Source: Serripes groenlandicus
Taxonomy: Eukaryota > Mollusca > Bivalvia > Cardiida > Cardiidae
Assembly: GCA_031761405.1 (NCBI GenBank)
Contig: JASEVX010000037.1
Span: 868,001-932,000 of the forward strand
Reading direction: 5' to 3'
DNA: 64,000 bases
The notes under the pieces are model-generated. The model did not search any database and was not told the DNA's origin. It saw only the letters and a program-made list of their open reading frames with translations. Position numbers and translations under genes: made by a program. Positions within the stretch are counted from its first letter, which is position 1, and every line of letters begins with the position of its first letter. Shown in pieces: positions 12,568 through 24,900 of the stretch.

Positions 12568-13826
12568 TGAATTATGTATATATTCGGTGTTCACTCGAAT
12601 AAGTCGACAACTTGAGGTGATTTCTTGACTCCTTTCTTGACTTATAAACACTGTGTTTGTACATGTCTTTGAAAATCAGAAAGGTTTTGCTTAGTTTGAA
12701 AAAAGTTTCTACACAAATTTGTGTCATGACAAATACATCACGTGACTGGAGATTACGCGAGGCTCCCAAGGGGTGTATACGTTTCTATTGACGATAAATA
12801 ACTGAGAACTTATCAGGTTTCAAAAATAATTAATATTTTGCTCTTAAATATTATATTTCATACGTTTTCACTGATTTGTTCACTGATATTTATTTCTTAA
12901 GGAAAACAATTAAAGGTTGATATACAGAACATTTCATTTTAAAACTGCACCTCGTAGTATCGCCAACTTGACTATGAACCAATCAAAACGTTTCATTTCC
13001 TTTATTTCTTCCACATTATTAATTAAATACAACATTTGATTGGTCTACAATCTAGATCATTTGTTTAACATCGAGGTCAAAACTGAGGTTATACGTCTAT
13101 CGACGAAAAACACCTTCTTAGTCTGACGTACATATGTATGAGGTGTGTGATTTTCAATAAAGCAAGATATATTACATTATGAGAGCCCGATATCAAAGCA
13201 TTTGTTTGGAAGCATCGATACTACTTAAGCTGCGGCTTGTAAGTTGAGCTCTTAATGCATAATATGTGTACTCCCATAGTTCTTGCAACTTCGTACAATG
13301 GTCTGCCTACGTGTAATTTAGTCCTAGTTGTATCGTTTGACAATCAACTATAACTATAGCGTCATTAGTTTTACGCCAATTAATATTTATAAGGTCTCGC
13401 CAAGCAGAGTAAGTCAAACCCCAGTGTCGCCAGACGAGGTTTATCTATAATGATTTCACGCAGAAATAGGTCGTCGCTAATTGACTCTATATATTTAAAT
13501 ATAACAGAATAGAACATAACATAATTTTATTTTCTATATGGAATATTTATGAGCAGGTTCTCAATTTTGTCCCAATGAAATCGCATTGTACAACCAAATG
13601 TGTATAAAAAAAAATCTGTCTTCCGTCTATAAGCTTCACTCTTTTCGTCAAGTGCATTCAATTGATCAGTCAGAATAACCTATTACAAAATGGATTAGTT
13701 TGCAGCATCGACATTGTCATTCAAAGTGTACCCATTTCCACACACAGGCACAGTTTGGTGCTCCTGCATCATTCGACATTTGAAAAGAGAGTGGCAAAAA
13801 GACAAATCGCTAATAATGAGAAATGG
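12568..13826. other. Gene-free stretch
   Basis: AT-rich, no repeat family recognised. The end (13741-13800) contains CACAGTTTGGTGCTCCTGCA and GAGAGTGGCAAAAAGACAAA, the apparent single-copy ancestor of part of the 64-bp array. Confidence 0.5.
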
Positions 13827-14008
13827 TATCTGCGTAATGTATCGACCAAGATCAGCCTAAACAGGGCCGACACATTCCGTCTTAGGCGGATAAGGTATAA
13901 AGTAATGATTCGTAAAACAGTTAGCCTGCGCGGCATGATAAGGCTGATCCTGGTCATAACATTACGCAGAGTCCACAATGTTGGTTTTGTCGTGGAACGG
14001 CTCATATG
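13827..14008. mobile_element. F2 MITE, shortened
   Basis: TATCTGCGTAATGTATCGAC, GGGCCGACACATTCCGTCTT, TTTTGTCGTGGAACGGCTCA. Confidence 0.8.
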
Positions 14009-14063
14009 ATTCTGTAACGGAGACTCAATTAGACCCCAACTCACTTGCCGCGGCTCTGATGAC

Positions 14064-15079
14064 GATCTAGTTAGGACTCAGTTCTCAGACACAGTTTGGT
14101 GCTACTGCAGCATACGGCATTTGAAAAGATCTAGTTAGGACTCAGTTCTCAGACACAGTTTGGTGCTACTGCAGCATACGGCATTTGAAAAGATCTAGTT
14201 AGGACTCAGTTCTCAGACACAGTTTGGTGCTACTGCAGCATACGGCATTTGAAAAGATCTAGTTAGGACTCAGTTCTCAGACACAGTTTGGTGCTACTGC
14301 AGCATACGGCATTTGAAAAGATCTAGTTAGGACTCAGTTCTCAGACACAGTTTGGTGCTACTGCAGCATACGGCATTTGAAAAGATCTAGTTAGGACTCA
14401 GTTCTCAGACACAGTTTGGTGCTACTGCAGCATACGGCATTTGAAAAGATCTAGTTAGGACTCAGTTCTCAGACACAGTTTGGTGCTACTGCAGCATACG
14501 GCATTTGAAAAGATCTAGTTAGGACTCAGTTCTCAGACACAGTTTGGTGCTACTGCAGCATACGGCATTTGAAAAGATCTAGTTAGGACTCAGTTCTCAG
14601 ACACAGTTTGGTGCTACTGCAGCATACGGCATTTGAAAAGATCTAGTTAGGACTCAGTTCTCAGACACAGTTTGGTGCTACTGCAGCATACGGCATTTGA
14701 AAAGATCTAGTTAGGACTCAGTTCTCAGACACAGTTTGGTGCTACTGCAGCATACGGCATTTGAAAAGATCTAGTTAGGACTCAGTTCTCAGACACAGTT
14801 TGGTGCTACTGCAGCATACGGCATTTGAAAAGATCTAGTTAGGACTCAGTTCTCAGACACAGTTTGGTGCTACTGCAGCATACGGCATTTGAAAAGATCT
14901 AGTTAGGACTCAGTTCTCAGACACAGTTTGGTGCTACTGCAGCATACGGCATTTGAAAAGATCTAGTTAGGACTCAGTTCTCAGACACAGTTTGGTGCTA
15001 CTGCAGCATACGGGAGATCTAGTTAGGACTCAGTTCTCAGACACAGTTTGGTGCTACTGCAGCATACGGCATTTGAAAA
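14064..15079 (+). repeat. 64-bp tandem array, 16 nearly identical units
   Basis: Unit GATCTAGTTAGGACTCAGTT / CTCAGACACAGTTTGGTGCT / ACTGCAGCATACGGCATTTG / AAAA. By eye the units are identical except one shortened to 56 bp before 15016. The array is flanked by the same GAGnGTGGCAAAAAGACAAA sequence at 13795 and 15080. Confidence 0.97.
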
Positions 15080-15490
15080 GAGTGTGGCAAAAAGACAAAT
15101 CGCTAATAATGCTCATTGTAATGTAATGTAATGTTTTGCTAAGCGAAGCATTGAAGGATAAGCTTTAATACGCAATTAAACATCTTTAAAGATGATATCA
15201 AATCGTTCATTTAGACGGATCACGGATTGTGACTGATTTAATGTATGACCTAAGGCAAACATGAAGATCGTAAACTATATATCGTTCTAGATTAAATTGA
15301 TACACGTTGATGTAGTCGCCACGCATCATCCATGTGTACCGTTACACGCTTGGATGCAGTACCATTAGTACTTTGTTAAAATATGTCAGTTTATATAACC
15401 CTTTCCCACATGCAGACACATGCTCATGTATCCGTAGCAGATGAATTTTGTCAACATTGTGGCAAAATTTGATAGTGTTAATTATTGTTT

Positions 15491-15715
15491 AACCCTTTCC
15501 CTCATATAGACGCTTTCTGATGCCTCTGCAGCAGACGGCTTTTTGAAAACATAGTGACAAAAGAAGAAATTGCTCAAAACGAGCAATTTCTCCTTTTGCC
15601 ACAATGTTTTCCACTTTTAGACATAGGTTATCCATTCAATTATAGAGATATTCCATTTTTGACAACATATGTTCAAAGTCGTCTGCTGTAGAATTGTCGT
15701 ATGAGGGAAAGGGTT
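15491..15715. mobile_element. F1 MITE, full length
   Basis: TTAA-flanked CCCTTTCCCTCATATAGACG..GAGGGAAAGGG, TCTGCAGCAGACGGCTTTTT, AAATTGCTCAAAACGAGCAA hairpin, AGTCGTCTGCTGTAG. An F1 fragment precedes it at about 15395-15480. Confidence 0.88.
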
Positions 15716-15722
15716 AATACAT

Positions 15723-15935
15723 TTAACTCTTTCAGCGCCAAAGGCAATATTGAGGATTTTGCAAACAATACTGATTCAGGCGAGTCAGCTAGAAACGAGC
15801 TGTCTCACCTGAAATCAGCATTGTTTGCCTTTTAATTATCAAACTAGTCCAGACATTTATTACATGAGAAATGGAGACGCCCGATTTTGAACATGGAAGA
15901 GTCTACTTTAAACAATTCGGCGCTGAGAGAGTTAA
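15723..15935. mobile_element. F3 MITE
   Basis: TTAA-flanked CTCTTTCAGCGCCAAAGG..CGGCGCTGAGAGAG, starting eight bases after the neighbouring F1 copy. Confidence 0.88.
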
Positions 15936-15990
15936 GGGAGCATCAAACATTTTCCATAAACGGTAATGAATCCGTTTTAATAACCAACCA

Positions 15991-16242
15991 TATCGAGGGC
16001 TTGGCGTGAAACGGTTGTAACTAATATTGGTATTTGTTTACCAAGGTTAATCACCTCGCCATAAAGTCTTTATAAGCGTTAAATCAATTTTCTTGTTAAA
16101 CAATGGAAATTTAGGTGCCATTGGTCGTTCTGAGCAATGACACTTACATTTGCATTGTTTACAAAGGGGTCAAAATTGCCCCTAAACCAGGGTTTTCAAA
16201 ATAGGTTTTTAGTTACAACCGTTTCACACCAAGCCCTCGATA
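15991..16242. mobile_element. F4 MITE
   Basis: TATCGAGGGCTTGGCGTGAA at one end and its mirror TTCACACCAAGCCCTCGATA at the other. The centre GGTGCCATTGGTCGTTCTGA folds back. Confidence 0.88.
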
Positions 16243-17334
16243 TAAGCTCACAATTGGCCAGATTTTAAATTTAATTCGCAAAGCATTGTGCAGTTGTGCC
16301 ATAAGGTCCGAACCAAATGATCCTGATCCATAGGTAGCAATATGTTAGGTTAAGATTTTATTGTTGCGGATGGTGTACTGAAAACATGAGACACGTGAAA
16401 ACATGAAACACATGATAACATGTGCAGTTATGATGCGAATTGTCATGGTTTTATTTACATTGGACATTTACTGAATTTGTTAACGAACCGAGTACAGGAC
16501 AAGCATTCTCTTATAGTCCTCTTAAGATTTCCCTTAATGGTCATCTTGACCTTATCAATGTGAACTAGTTCAATTCATACTATGAGTAAATATAATCGAC
16601 AGATGGCTGAAATGATGTTACGTATAAAGTACCAGCAACTCTGATAGATTATATTAAATAATGGGTGCAATGAAATCATTAAATGAAATCAGGACTCGGC
16701 GATTTTCGTATGAAGTCGTTAGACATCGGTATTGGTCGTGAACTTGCCGGTCATATCCATCAAAGTCTACGAGCAATATCGATATCTCTTACGATTTCGG
16801 ACGGAAATCACCGATCCTATATAATGAATACCGACCTCGTACGGAGGGGTGTTGTACCTCAAGGCATCATATCAGCGAACCGTACAATAATATTCTAGTA
16901 AACAGGTGAAACATCGAATAGACTGTAGGAACGTACAAACTGACGAGTAAACAGCTTAGCCAATCCAACAATGGATTACTTTTAAAATAAAAAAAAATAG
17001 ACTACATATAAAGATAAGATGAGTTGGAGAATATCGGCTTAGTTTGGACAAGCATACTATTTGATGTACTTTGCTCATTACGAATGTTTCACGCCAGGTG
17101 GCCACGTCCTTGAACGTTTAACATCAGTGTAATTAATGGTGGGCCGTGTATGACAATTAGGGGTCTTATTGAATCTCCGTCATATAATCATATAAAAGTA
17201 TATTATCGTCAAACTAATGGGGTCTCAATTCTAGCTTATGGTCAAAAGTATTTATTTACATTGATACTCTGGTGATACTATGTCGATGCGATGGTCAGCC
17301 TGAGTCTTCACTGTACGAAGAATCAGATGCGTTA
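16243..17334. other. Gene-free stretch
   Basis: A possible MITE arm GGGGTCTTATTGAATCTCCG near 17160 resembles sequence bordering F2 copies. No supportable gene. Confidence 0.5.
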
Positions 17335-17905
17335 AGACCCCAAATCGCTTGACGCGGCACTTATGTAGATCTAATTAGGACTCATTTCTCAGATACTCGA
17401 AAGTATTAAGTCTTAAGCGACGCTTCTGTCGGCATCAAGCTCTCCTCTTGAAGAAGAAAACCTGTGTGGCCTCATTAAATTGACGCCAATACACCTTTAT
17501 GAGCCGTCCCACGAGAAAGCCAACATTATGGTCTCTGCGTAATATATCGACCCAGATCAGCCTGCGCAGTCCGTGTAGGCTAATCCGGGCCGACATATTT
17601 CGTCTTAGGTGGATATAGGTATTGAGTAATGATTCCTGAAACACAAAAATGCACAGGAGGCGAAAAGTATCTGTCCGGGTTAGCCTGTGCGGCATGCTTA
17701 GGCTGATCCTGGTCGTAACTTTACGCCGAGTCCACCATGTTGGTTTACTGGCGGGACGGATCATATGATTCTGTTACAGAGACTCAATTAGACCCCAAAT
17801 CGCTTGCCGCGGCTCGTATGTACATCTAGTTAGGACTCAGTTCTCAGGTCCTCGAAAGTAGTAAGTCTTTTAAAAGTGACGCGTACATCTGTCTGTATCA
17901 AGTTC
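17335..17905. mobile_element. F2 MITE between ~125-bp direct repeats
   Basis: The F2 element spans 17499-17765 (ATGAGCCGTCCCACGAGAAA..GGGACGGATCATAT). Similar flanks occur on both sides: AGACCCCAAATCGCTTG, TTAGGACTCA and CTCGAAAGTA at 17335-17460 and again at 17787-17905. Confidence 0.8.
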
Positions 17906-18393
17906 TCCTTTTGACACATTATAAAAAGGAAACTGACACACGAACACAGTGTTTGGAGACTCACACATTTGATTCGAGCACGTAGCTTCCACTCGAGATA
18001 GAATTGTTATGTCAATATCCAATGGTTTATCAAGTCTATATTACTCTCGTGCATGAATATTACCGAGAACGTCTATTTTACGGTAACCTTAACGCATGCG
18101 CTGTGCATATGGAATATCAACCTTTAGCATAATTCGTCATTAAGTCAAACGCACCTTTAGACATTTGCCGACGTACAATTTTAATGGACAATGTAGCAGT
18201 TAAGGTTCATTTATATCGCAAAGCTTTTTTACTTCGTGATTATTTTTAGTTCATCACGTCATTATTATCAGCCTATTCTATGAATCCGTTTAACAAACTG
18301 TCATCTGAGAGAGAGTATTGACACACTTTGTGATGTCTAAAGATTCATTTAGTCCTTGGTATCCTTGTTCTTTGGGTTTAGGAGACTCGAGTA

Positions 18394-18646
18394 TATCGAG
18401 GTCTTGGCATGAAACGGTTGTAACTAAAATAGGTATATTTTTTACTAAGGTTAATCACCTCACCATAAAGTCTTTATAAGCGTTAAATCATTTTTCTTGG
18501 TAAACATTGGAAATTTAGGTGCCATTGCTCGTTCTGAGCAATGGCACCTACATTTGCATTGTTTACAAATGGGTCAAAATTGCCCCTAAACCAGGGTTTT
18601 CAAAATAGGTTTTTAGTTACAACCGTTTCATGCCAAGCCCTCGATA
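18394..18646. mobile_element. F4 MITE just upstream of first seen Rh exon
   Basis: TATCGAGGTCTTGGCATGAA..TTCATGCCAAGCCCTCGATA; very similar to the copy at 15991-16242. Confidence 0.88.
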
Positions 18647-18757
18647 TTATGTATTACTTAACCGTTTGGAGTTTTACTGTTGCATGTTGGGAATCACGGC
18701 ATGGACTTAAAAATATATGAATTGCGTTTACATGAATTGGTTTATTGTATTTTTCAG

Positions 18758-18950
18758 ATTTCCAAGATGTTCACGTAATGATATTCATCGGTTTCGGGTT
18801 TTTGATGACGTTCCTCAAACGGTATGGCTACAGTGCTGTTTCCATCAACCTGCTGCTGGCTGCCTTCGTCATTCAGTGGGCGTACATTGTGCGGGGTATC
18901 ATACACAGTCTCGCCCATGGACACGCGAAATTCCCCATACATCTCGGAGA
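18758..18950 (+). CDS. Rh channel, second coding exon (first one seen)
   Basis: The exon follows a TTTTCAG acceptor and ends before GTAAGT. It opens with two bases of a split codon and then reads [20 protein letters not shown], the near-invariant Rh signature, followed by a membrane helix and [13 protein letters not shown]. It ends with two bases of a Glu codon completed by the next exon. At 193 bp it is slightly longer than the 187 bp I recall for the vertebrate equivalent. Confidence 0.95.
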
Positions 18951-21900
18951 GTAAGTATGCAAATTGATGTGCAGAGTAACAAGCCCAGCACGTGACAAAA
19001 TTGTCGGTAAAATATAAATTAATCAAGATGAACAATGGCTCATGATCTCGCAATGGCTAGAATCCTTTATTAAAATGATCTATCAAAAATATCAGACTTG
19101 AATATGTTTCATCAAATGTTTTAAAGCAATTTACTTTCAACATTCCAAACAAGTTAACAGTTACATGTAATGTTAGCCTTGCAATGGGAGACATCGGTCC
19201 GTTATCTCCCTTTAATACTCTCTACATCTAGCTAGGTCCTATCATTTGGTTTCCTCTGTTTTTATCATTGGTTTCTTTGCACTGGATGGTGCACTTATAA
19301 TTGCATTTTCTTGGCCAACTATATTGATTAGTAATTCCACATTTGTTTTCTTTAAACACTGCTATGTAAATTTTCTCTTTTGAATCATCACTTTAATTAA
19401 CACATTTATGATTAATGTGTATAGAGTAATTGCAATATCTCATTGCGAAATAGCGATAAAGACAAAGGATTCCAACTTAAAGGAACTATTTGGTCTGCCT
19501 TGGTCTTTATCTGACAAGGTGGGAGATAATATGATTATCACTTATGTCCCTCATTGTATTAAATCACTAATGTGTATCAATATGTGGGTGTATCTCTTTG
19601 CAAGAGATATGTAAGGTAACACTTCATATACGTTTTGCAACATGAAGTGAAATATAATGAAGATTGTTTTTTATGAATTATTTTGCAGGATGCTGTCAGC
19701 GGATTTCGCCGCGGCCACTGTCCTGATATCGTTTGGAGCCGTCCTTGGAAAGACGAGTCCATTGCAGTTATTGATCATGGCACTCATTGAAGTGGTTCTG
19801 TCCCAGGTTAATGAATATATCGGCCTCGACAAACTAGGTGTAAGTACCATCATAGACTCGTCCATTACAGTTATTAGTCATGGCACTCATTGAAGTGGTT
19901 CTGTCCCAGGTTAATGAATATATCGGCCTCGACAAACTAGGTGTAAGTAACATCATAGACTCGTCCATTACAGTTATTAGTTATGGCACTTATTGAAGTG
20001 GTTCTGTCCCAGATATATATCGGCCTCGACAAACTAGGTGTAAGTACCATAACAGACTCGTCTATATACTTACCAACGCTTCTACATGCATCTTTCTTTA
20101 GGATAATGGTACACATCCTTATTTTCGAAATGCATTCACTGATAGGAGCCTGACGAGCATGTGCATCCACATAGGCTCTCTATAGTCTTCACTGTTCGCG
20201 CACGTGAACATTAGTCCTAGATGCATCTTTTGACAAAAGACTAGACCTGTTGTAGCACTCTGGCCAGCTACATCTAATTGTCCACGAGGAAAAACAAATC
20301 AATGCAATCGTATAGTGGTACTTTTCGTAAGTTTTATTGTGAAGATATAATTCTTAGGGTAACCCGAGAGAGAGTCACACGACTCTCTCCAGACTCCATG
20401 CCTCTCATCCCTCTATATCTGCATGTCTCTCTCCCGCTTCCACACACAACATACATTTATATACTACAGGACTGGCGCCGTATACACGTGATATCCCGTA
20501 CATGTATATAGTTATACCATCAATGGATCTAATATCTCACGTGTATACCTCTATACCTCTACCCTCATTGTGTTACACTGTAGCCCCATAATTATTCTGT
20601 TAATATGCATTTATATCATCCAGTTACTTAGAGTCAGAACGATTCATATTATCCTTTAACCCTTTCCCTCATACGACAATTCTGCAGCAAACGACTTTAA
20701 ACGTATTTTGCCAAAAAATAGAAAATCTCTATAATTGAATGGATAACCTATGACCCAAAGTGGAAAACATTGTGGCAAAAGGAGAAATTGCTCGTTTTGA
20801 GCAATTTATTCTTTTGTCACTATGTTTTTAAAAAGCCGTCTGCTGCAGAGGCGTCAGAAAGCGGCTATATGAGGGAAAGGGTTAATCAATTAATGTTTTG
20901 TATATTGAAGGCTGTCGACGTGGGCGAGTCTATGTACATTCACGCATTCGGAGCTTACTTCGGTCTGGCCGTTGCCCGAGTACTGTACCATGACGATTAC
21001 AGTGAGGCTAAATCTGAGGGGGCGGTGTATCATTCGGATATATTCTCTATGATCGGTAAATATTTAATCCATTTCCCACATATAGACGCTTTCGGACGCC
21101 TCTCCATCAAACTTTTAAAAACATTGTAACAAAAGGAGAAATTGCTAATATTTTTATTTTTTTATTTTAAGATTAACGGAGTTCCTACTATCTGTGTTAA
21201 ACTAAAAACTAATGACAGGGGGAAGCAGTTCGTTATTAAGATGCATATTTATTTTCGTATAATTACCAATCTCATTGAACCCGAACCTTAATTTAGCTGC
21301 AGTAGCAATCGCACGTATAGACCTGGTGACTGCCAGATACAGGTCGTCACAGTTTGACCTTTGCATCAGCCAATCAAATTATAACCTACACAATTAATAG
21401 GTATATTAACAGGGGAGATAACCCATATCAATAAACGAGTTAGAAAAGCGGTGATTGTCGAGCAATCCGATTAAATGACAAACTTAAATTTATTGTCAAT
21501 TCGGGACGAAATATTTTAGTCTGGGTATAATGAGAGCGCATGCTTACTTGCCACCATCAACCATTGCTAGCTAAATTCGTGCAATCGATGTCTTCACCCT
21601 AACTGTTTGATAAGTTCTTACATGTATACCCTTTACCTGGGCCACTGGTCTCAGCCTTTACCAACATACAGCAATTCTGCAGCAGCCCACTTTAAAATCA
21701 TCTTGACAAAAATATGAAAATTCTCTGAAAATGAAAACGAAATGAGAATTGAAATTATTGTGGCAAAAGCTGTATTAAATTGCTCATTGAGAGCAATTTA
21801 TTCTTTTGTCACAATGCTTTCAAAAGTCGTCTGCTACAGAAGCGTCTATATGTTGGAAAGGGTTAATTAATTGACTAGTCTTTGCTAAATACTGCCTTAT

Positions 21901-24900
21901 AAATAGCGAATAATGTAGACCAAGATTGAAGTGCACGAACGTAGAGGCTAATCTTGTTTTAAAGTGTTCACAATTGCAGTTTAAACTTGATAATGACTTA
22001 CATGCAAGAATATAATTGCGGTTTCGAGCGAAAACAAACTTTATAATATTTGCGACCAGCGAAGATCCATATTAAACTCTGTATCAGCGCAATTTGATCT
22101 GGGTCTGCACTGCTCTGCTCGCCGCCAATTAGTCTTAGAAACTAATGCGCAACAGTATCCATTTGGATCCGTTAGCATGTTGCACAAGAAAATGTTTATC
22201 TACACTTGTAAACAACTTTAATTTACGCTACAGTTGGCTTCCCCAGGGTAACTCCCATTCTTCACTTTGAAATGTATTTCTGTATGCCAGTTTGCTTGGC
22301 CTATGTAACGTGATATATCACGTGATGTGGGACTATATATAACATGTTTTGCGGACATGTAAGTTTCTAATGCGTATGCACTCACCGAAATAATTGTTGT
22401 AATCATGCGCATTGAGACACTTTACAAGTCTTACGGCTCAGATATATATACTTGCTGTGTAACACTTTCCTACATGCGTGCATTTTGACGCATTTACAAC
22501 TGTAAAAACTTTTGAAAACATTGTGACAAAAGAAGAAATTGCTCATGATGATTATTTTCTCCTTTAACCTCAATGTTTTAAACTCAAGTCAATACACTTT
22601 CGTTGAAAGAGATTGTCATTTGTGTTGTGTCTATATGTTTTCACCGTCATCTGCAGATATGTTGTCTATGGGAAAGATATTTCTTTTTTACAGGTACTGT
22701 ATTTTTGTGGATCTTCTGGCCCAGTTTTAATGGTGGCGCTGCCAGCGGGGACGAACAGCATAGGGCTATCATCAACACATATCTATCACTCACAGCCTGT
22801 ACAATCATAGCTTTCGCTGTATCCCAGTTAGTGCACAAACATGGAAAGTTCAACATGGTATGTCAACAATTGTTAACGCCTCTTTCCAACATACAACACA
22901 TCTGCAGCAGGTTGCTTTGAAAGTTTAACGACAACAAATGGAACATTTCTATACAGGGAACCATAATTATTGAATACATTGCAAATGGTGAAAACCCTCA
23001 GACGGACGCGTGAATAAACACATTCGACAGAGCATCGACTCTACGTCTATATGTAATTTAGTCATATATGCATCTATAACCATTTCACCCATAAAACAAA
23101 TCTGCAGCAGATGACTGTGAAAATACGTCAAAAATGGAAACTCTATATAAGTGAAAAACACTTACTGAATAAAATTGAAAACATTGTGGCAAATTATGAT
23201 CATAATGAACAAGTTCTCCCCTACCGCAGATGCGCCAGAAATCGTCTGTATGTGGAAAACTGTAGCAATATTACTGTTGAAGGGCAAATTACTCCAAATA
23301 CATCCGCGGCATGGCTGATCTACCAATTAGTTCCTAAAAACACGTTTTTGTGCGTAATAATGAGTGTATACCTGCAAAAGAATGCATTAAATCTATGCAA
23401 TGAAATCAGTAAAATGTATTGTAAATATGTATAGGATGCACTGTTTGATGTTATCGATTTTATTTTTTTGACCATTTTGAAAGTTAAAGTAGAGTTTGTG
23501 AAAAAACATTTTTTTCCCAGCCCGATGGTGTTCAAAATGACGGTAAACATCTTCGCGGGGTGAATTTATTCTTGCATAATACATGACCCACCATTTTATG
23601 TGGATTATTTTTAAGCATAGAGGTAACTCTTTTCAATAATTGAGGATGTTTTACCTGTAAAACGTTAACAACGCGTGACAACTGATGGATAAAACTTGTG
23701 GATTTACGTGAAAACAAAGAAGGAATTTAAGTGGTGTAATGTGACCAAATATTATGCCAATGTAACTTTAAATAATGCTGGGGAATCAATAAAACACGTG
23801 ACCATATCGCTAGACAATGCTTCACAATCAAGACTTAACCCTTTCCCTCATACAACAATTCTGCAGCAGACGACTTTAAACATATTTTGTCAAAAAATGG
23901 AAAAATCTCTATAACTGAATGGATAACCTATGACTAAAAGGAGAAAACATTGTGGCAAAAGGAGAAATTGCTCGTTCTGAGCAATTTCTTCTTTTGTCAC
24001 TATGTTTTCAAAAAGTCGTCTGCTGCAGAGGCGTCAGAAAGCGTCTATATGAGGGAAAGGGTTAAGCTAGCAGATGTTGAATAAAAAGTACAGGATTCAT
24101 GTTGTAAATCATGCAGTAGAGCAAACAATTTGTATATTATGTCACACTACTCCCCTGTTTAGCATAACAATGTACTTTAGATGCGGGAGAGATAAAAGCC
24201 ATTAAGATTATGTGTCCTGTGTTTTTGCTTTTATCCTATAGTATAGAGACACATGGTAATTTACACCAATACCACCCTAGGTTGTGGGTTCTCAAAAGAT
24301 TCGACTCATTAAGACAATACTTTTGAGTGCCCACAACATGGAGTTAGGTTGCTTTATAAGAGAGATAACAGCAAGGAAGTTTTATAAACCTAGCAAACAA
24401 GACTGTCTATTCATGACAAATCCACTGACATTTTGCGTTTATTGCAGTCATTAAAAGCACTAACACTTACTGATGAAAATACCACAACTAGACAAGTGTA
24501 GGTATATTATGTTGGAAACATTGTGGGGGAAAGATATGGAGTATATTGAACAATTGTTACTTTGTTCACGACATTTTAGAATCTCGTCTTCTACAAAGTC
24601 GCGAGAACTAGGGTTTTAATTGATCAAGAGTGGTTATTGAGTGAGTCCCCTTTACATTGCATTGAATGCTTTTGTTGTTGCTTTTTAATCTAAATCTATA
24701 CATGTGTTTCAATGATTGAATATATTTCCACAGGTCCACATACAGAACGCCACACTCGCTGGAGGTGTAGCCCTGGGTACCAGTGCCAACATGCCAATCC
24801 AACCATGGGGCGCTTTGTTGGTGGGATGCATTGCCGGAGCGCTGTCAGTTGTCGGGTACCAGTATATCTCGGTAAGTGATGCAGGTATTGTAGTATATAC

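Noticed and set aside
16683..18750. Missing first Rh exon (start Met, first membrane helix)
   Set aside because: I searched for a short hydrophobic ORF with a fitting donor and phase and found none I could defend; it may be further upstream.
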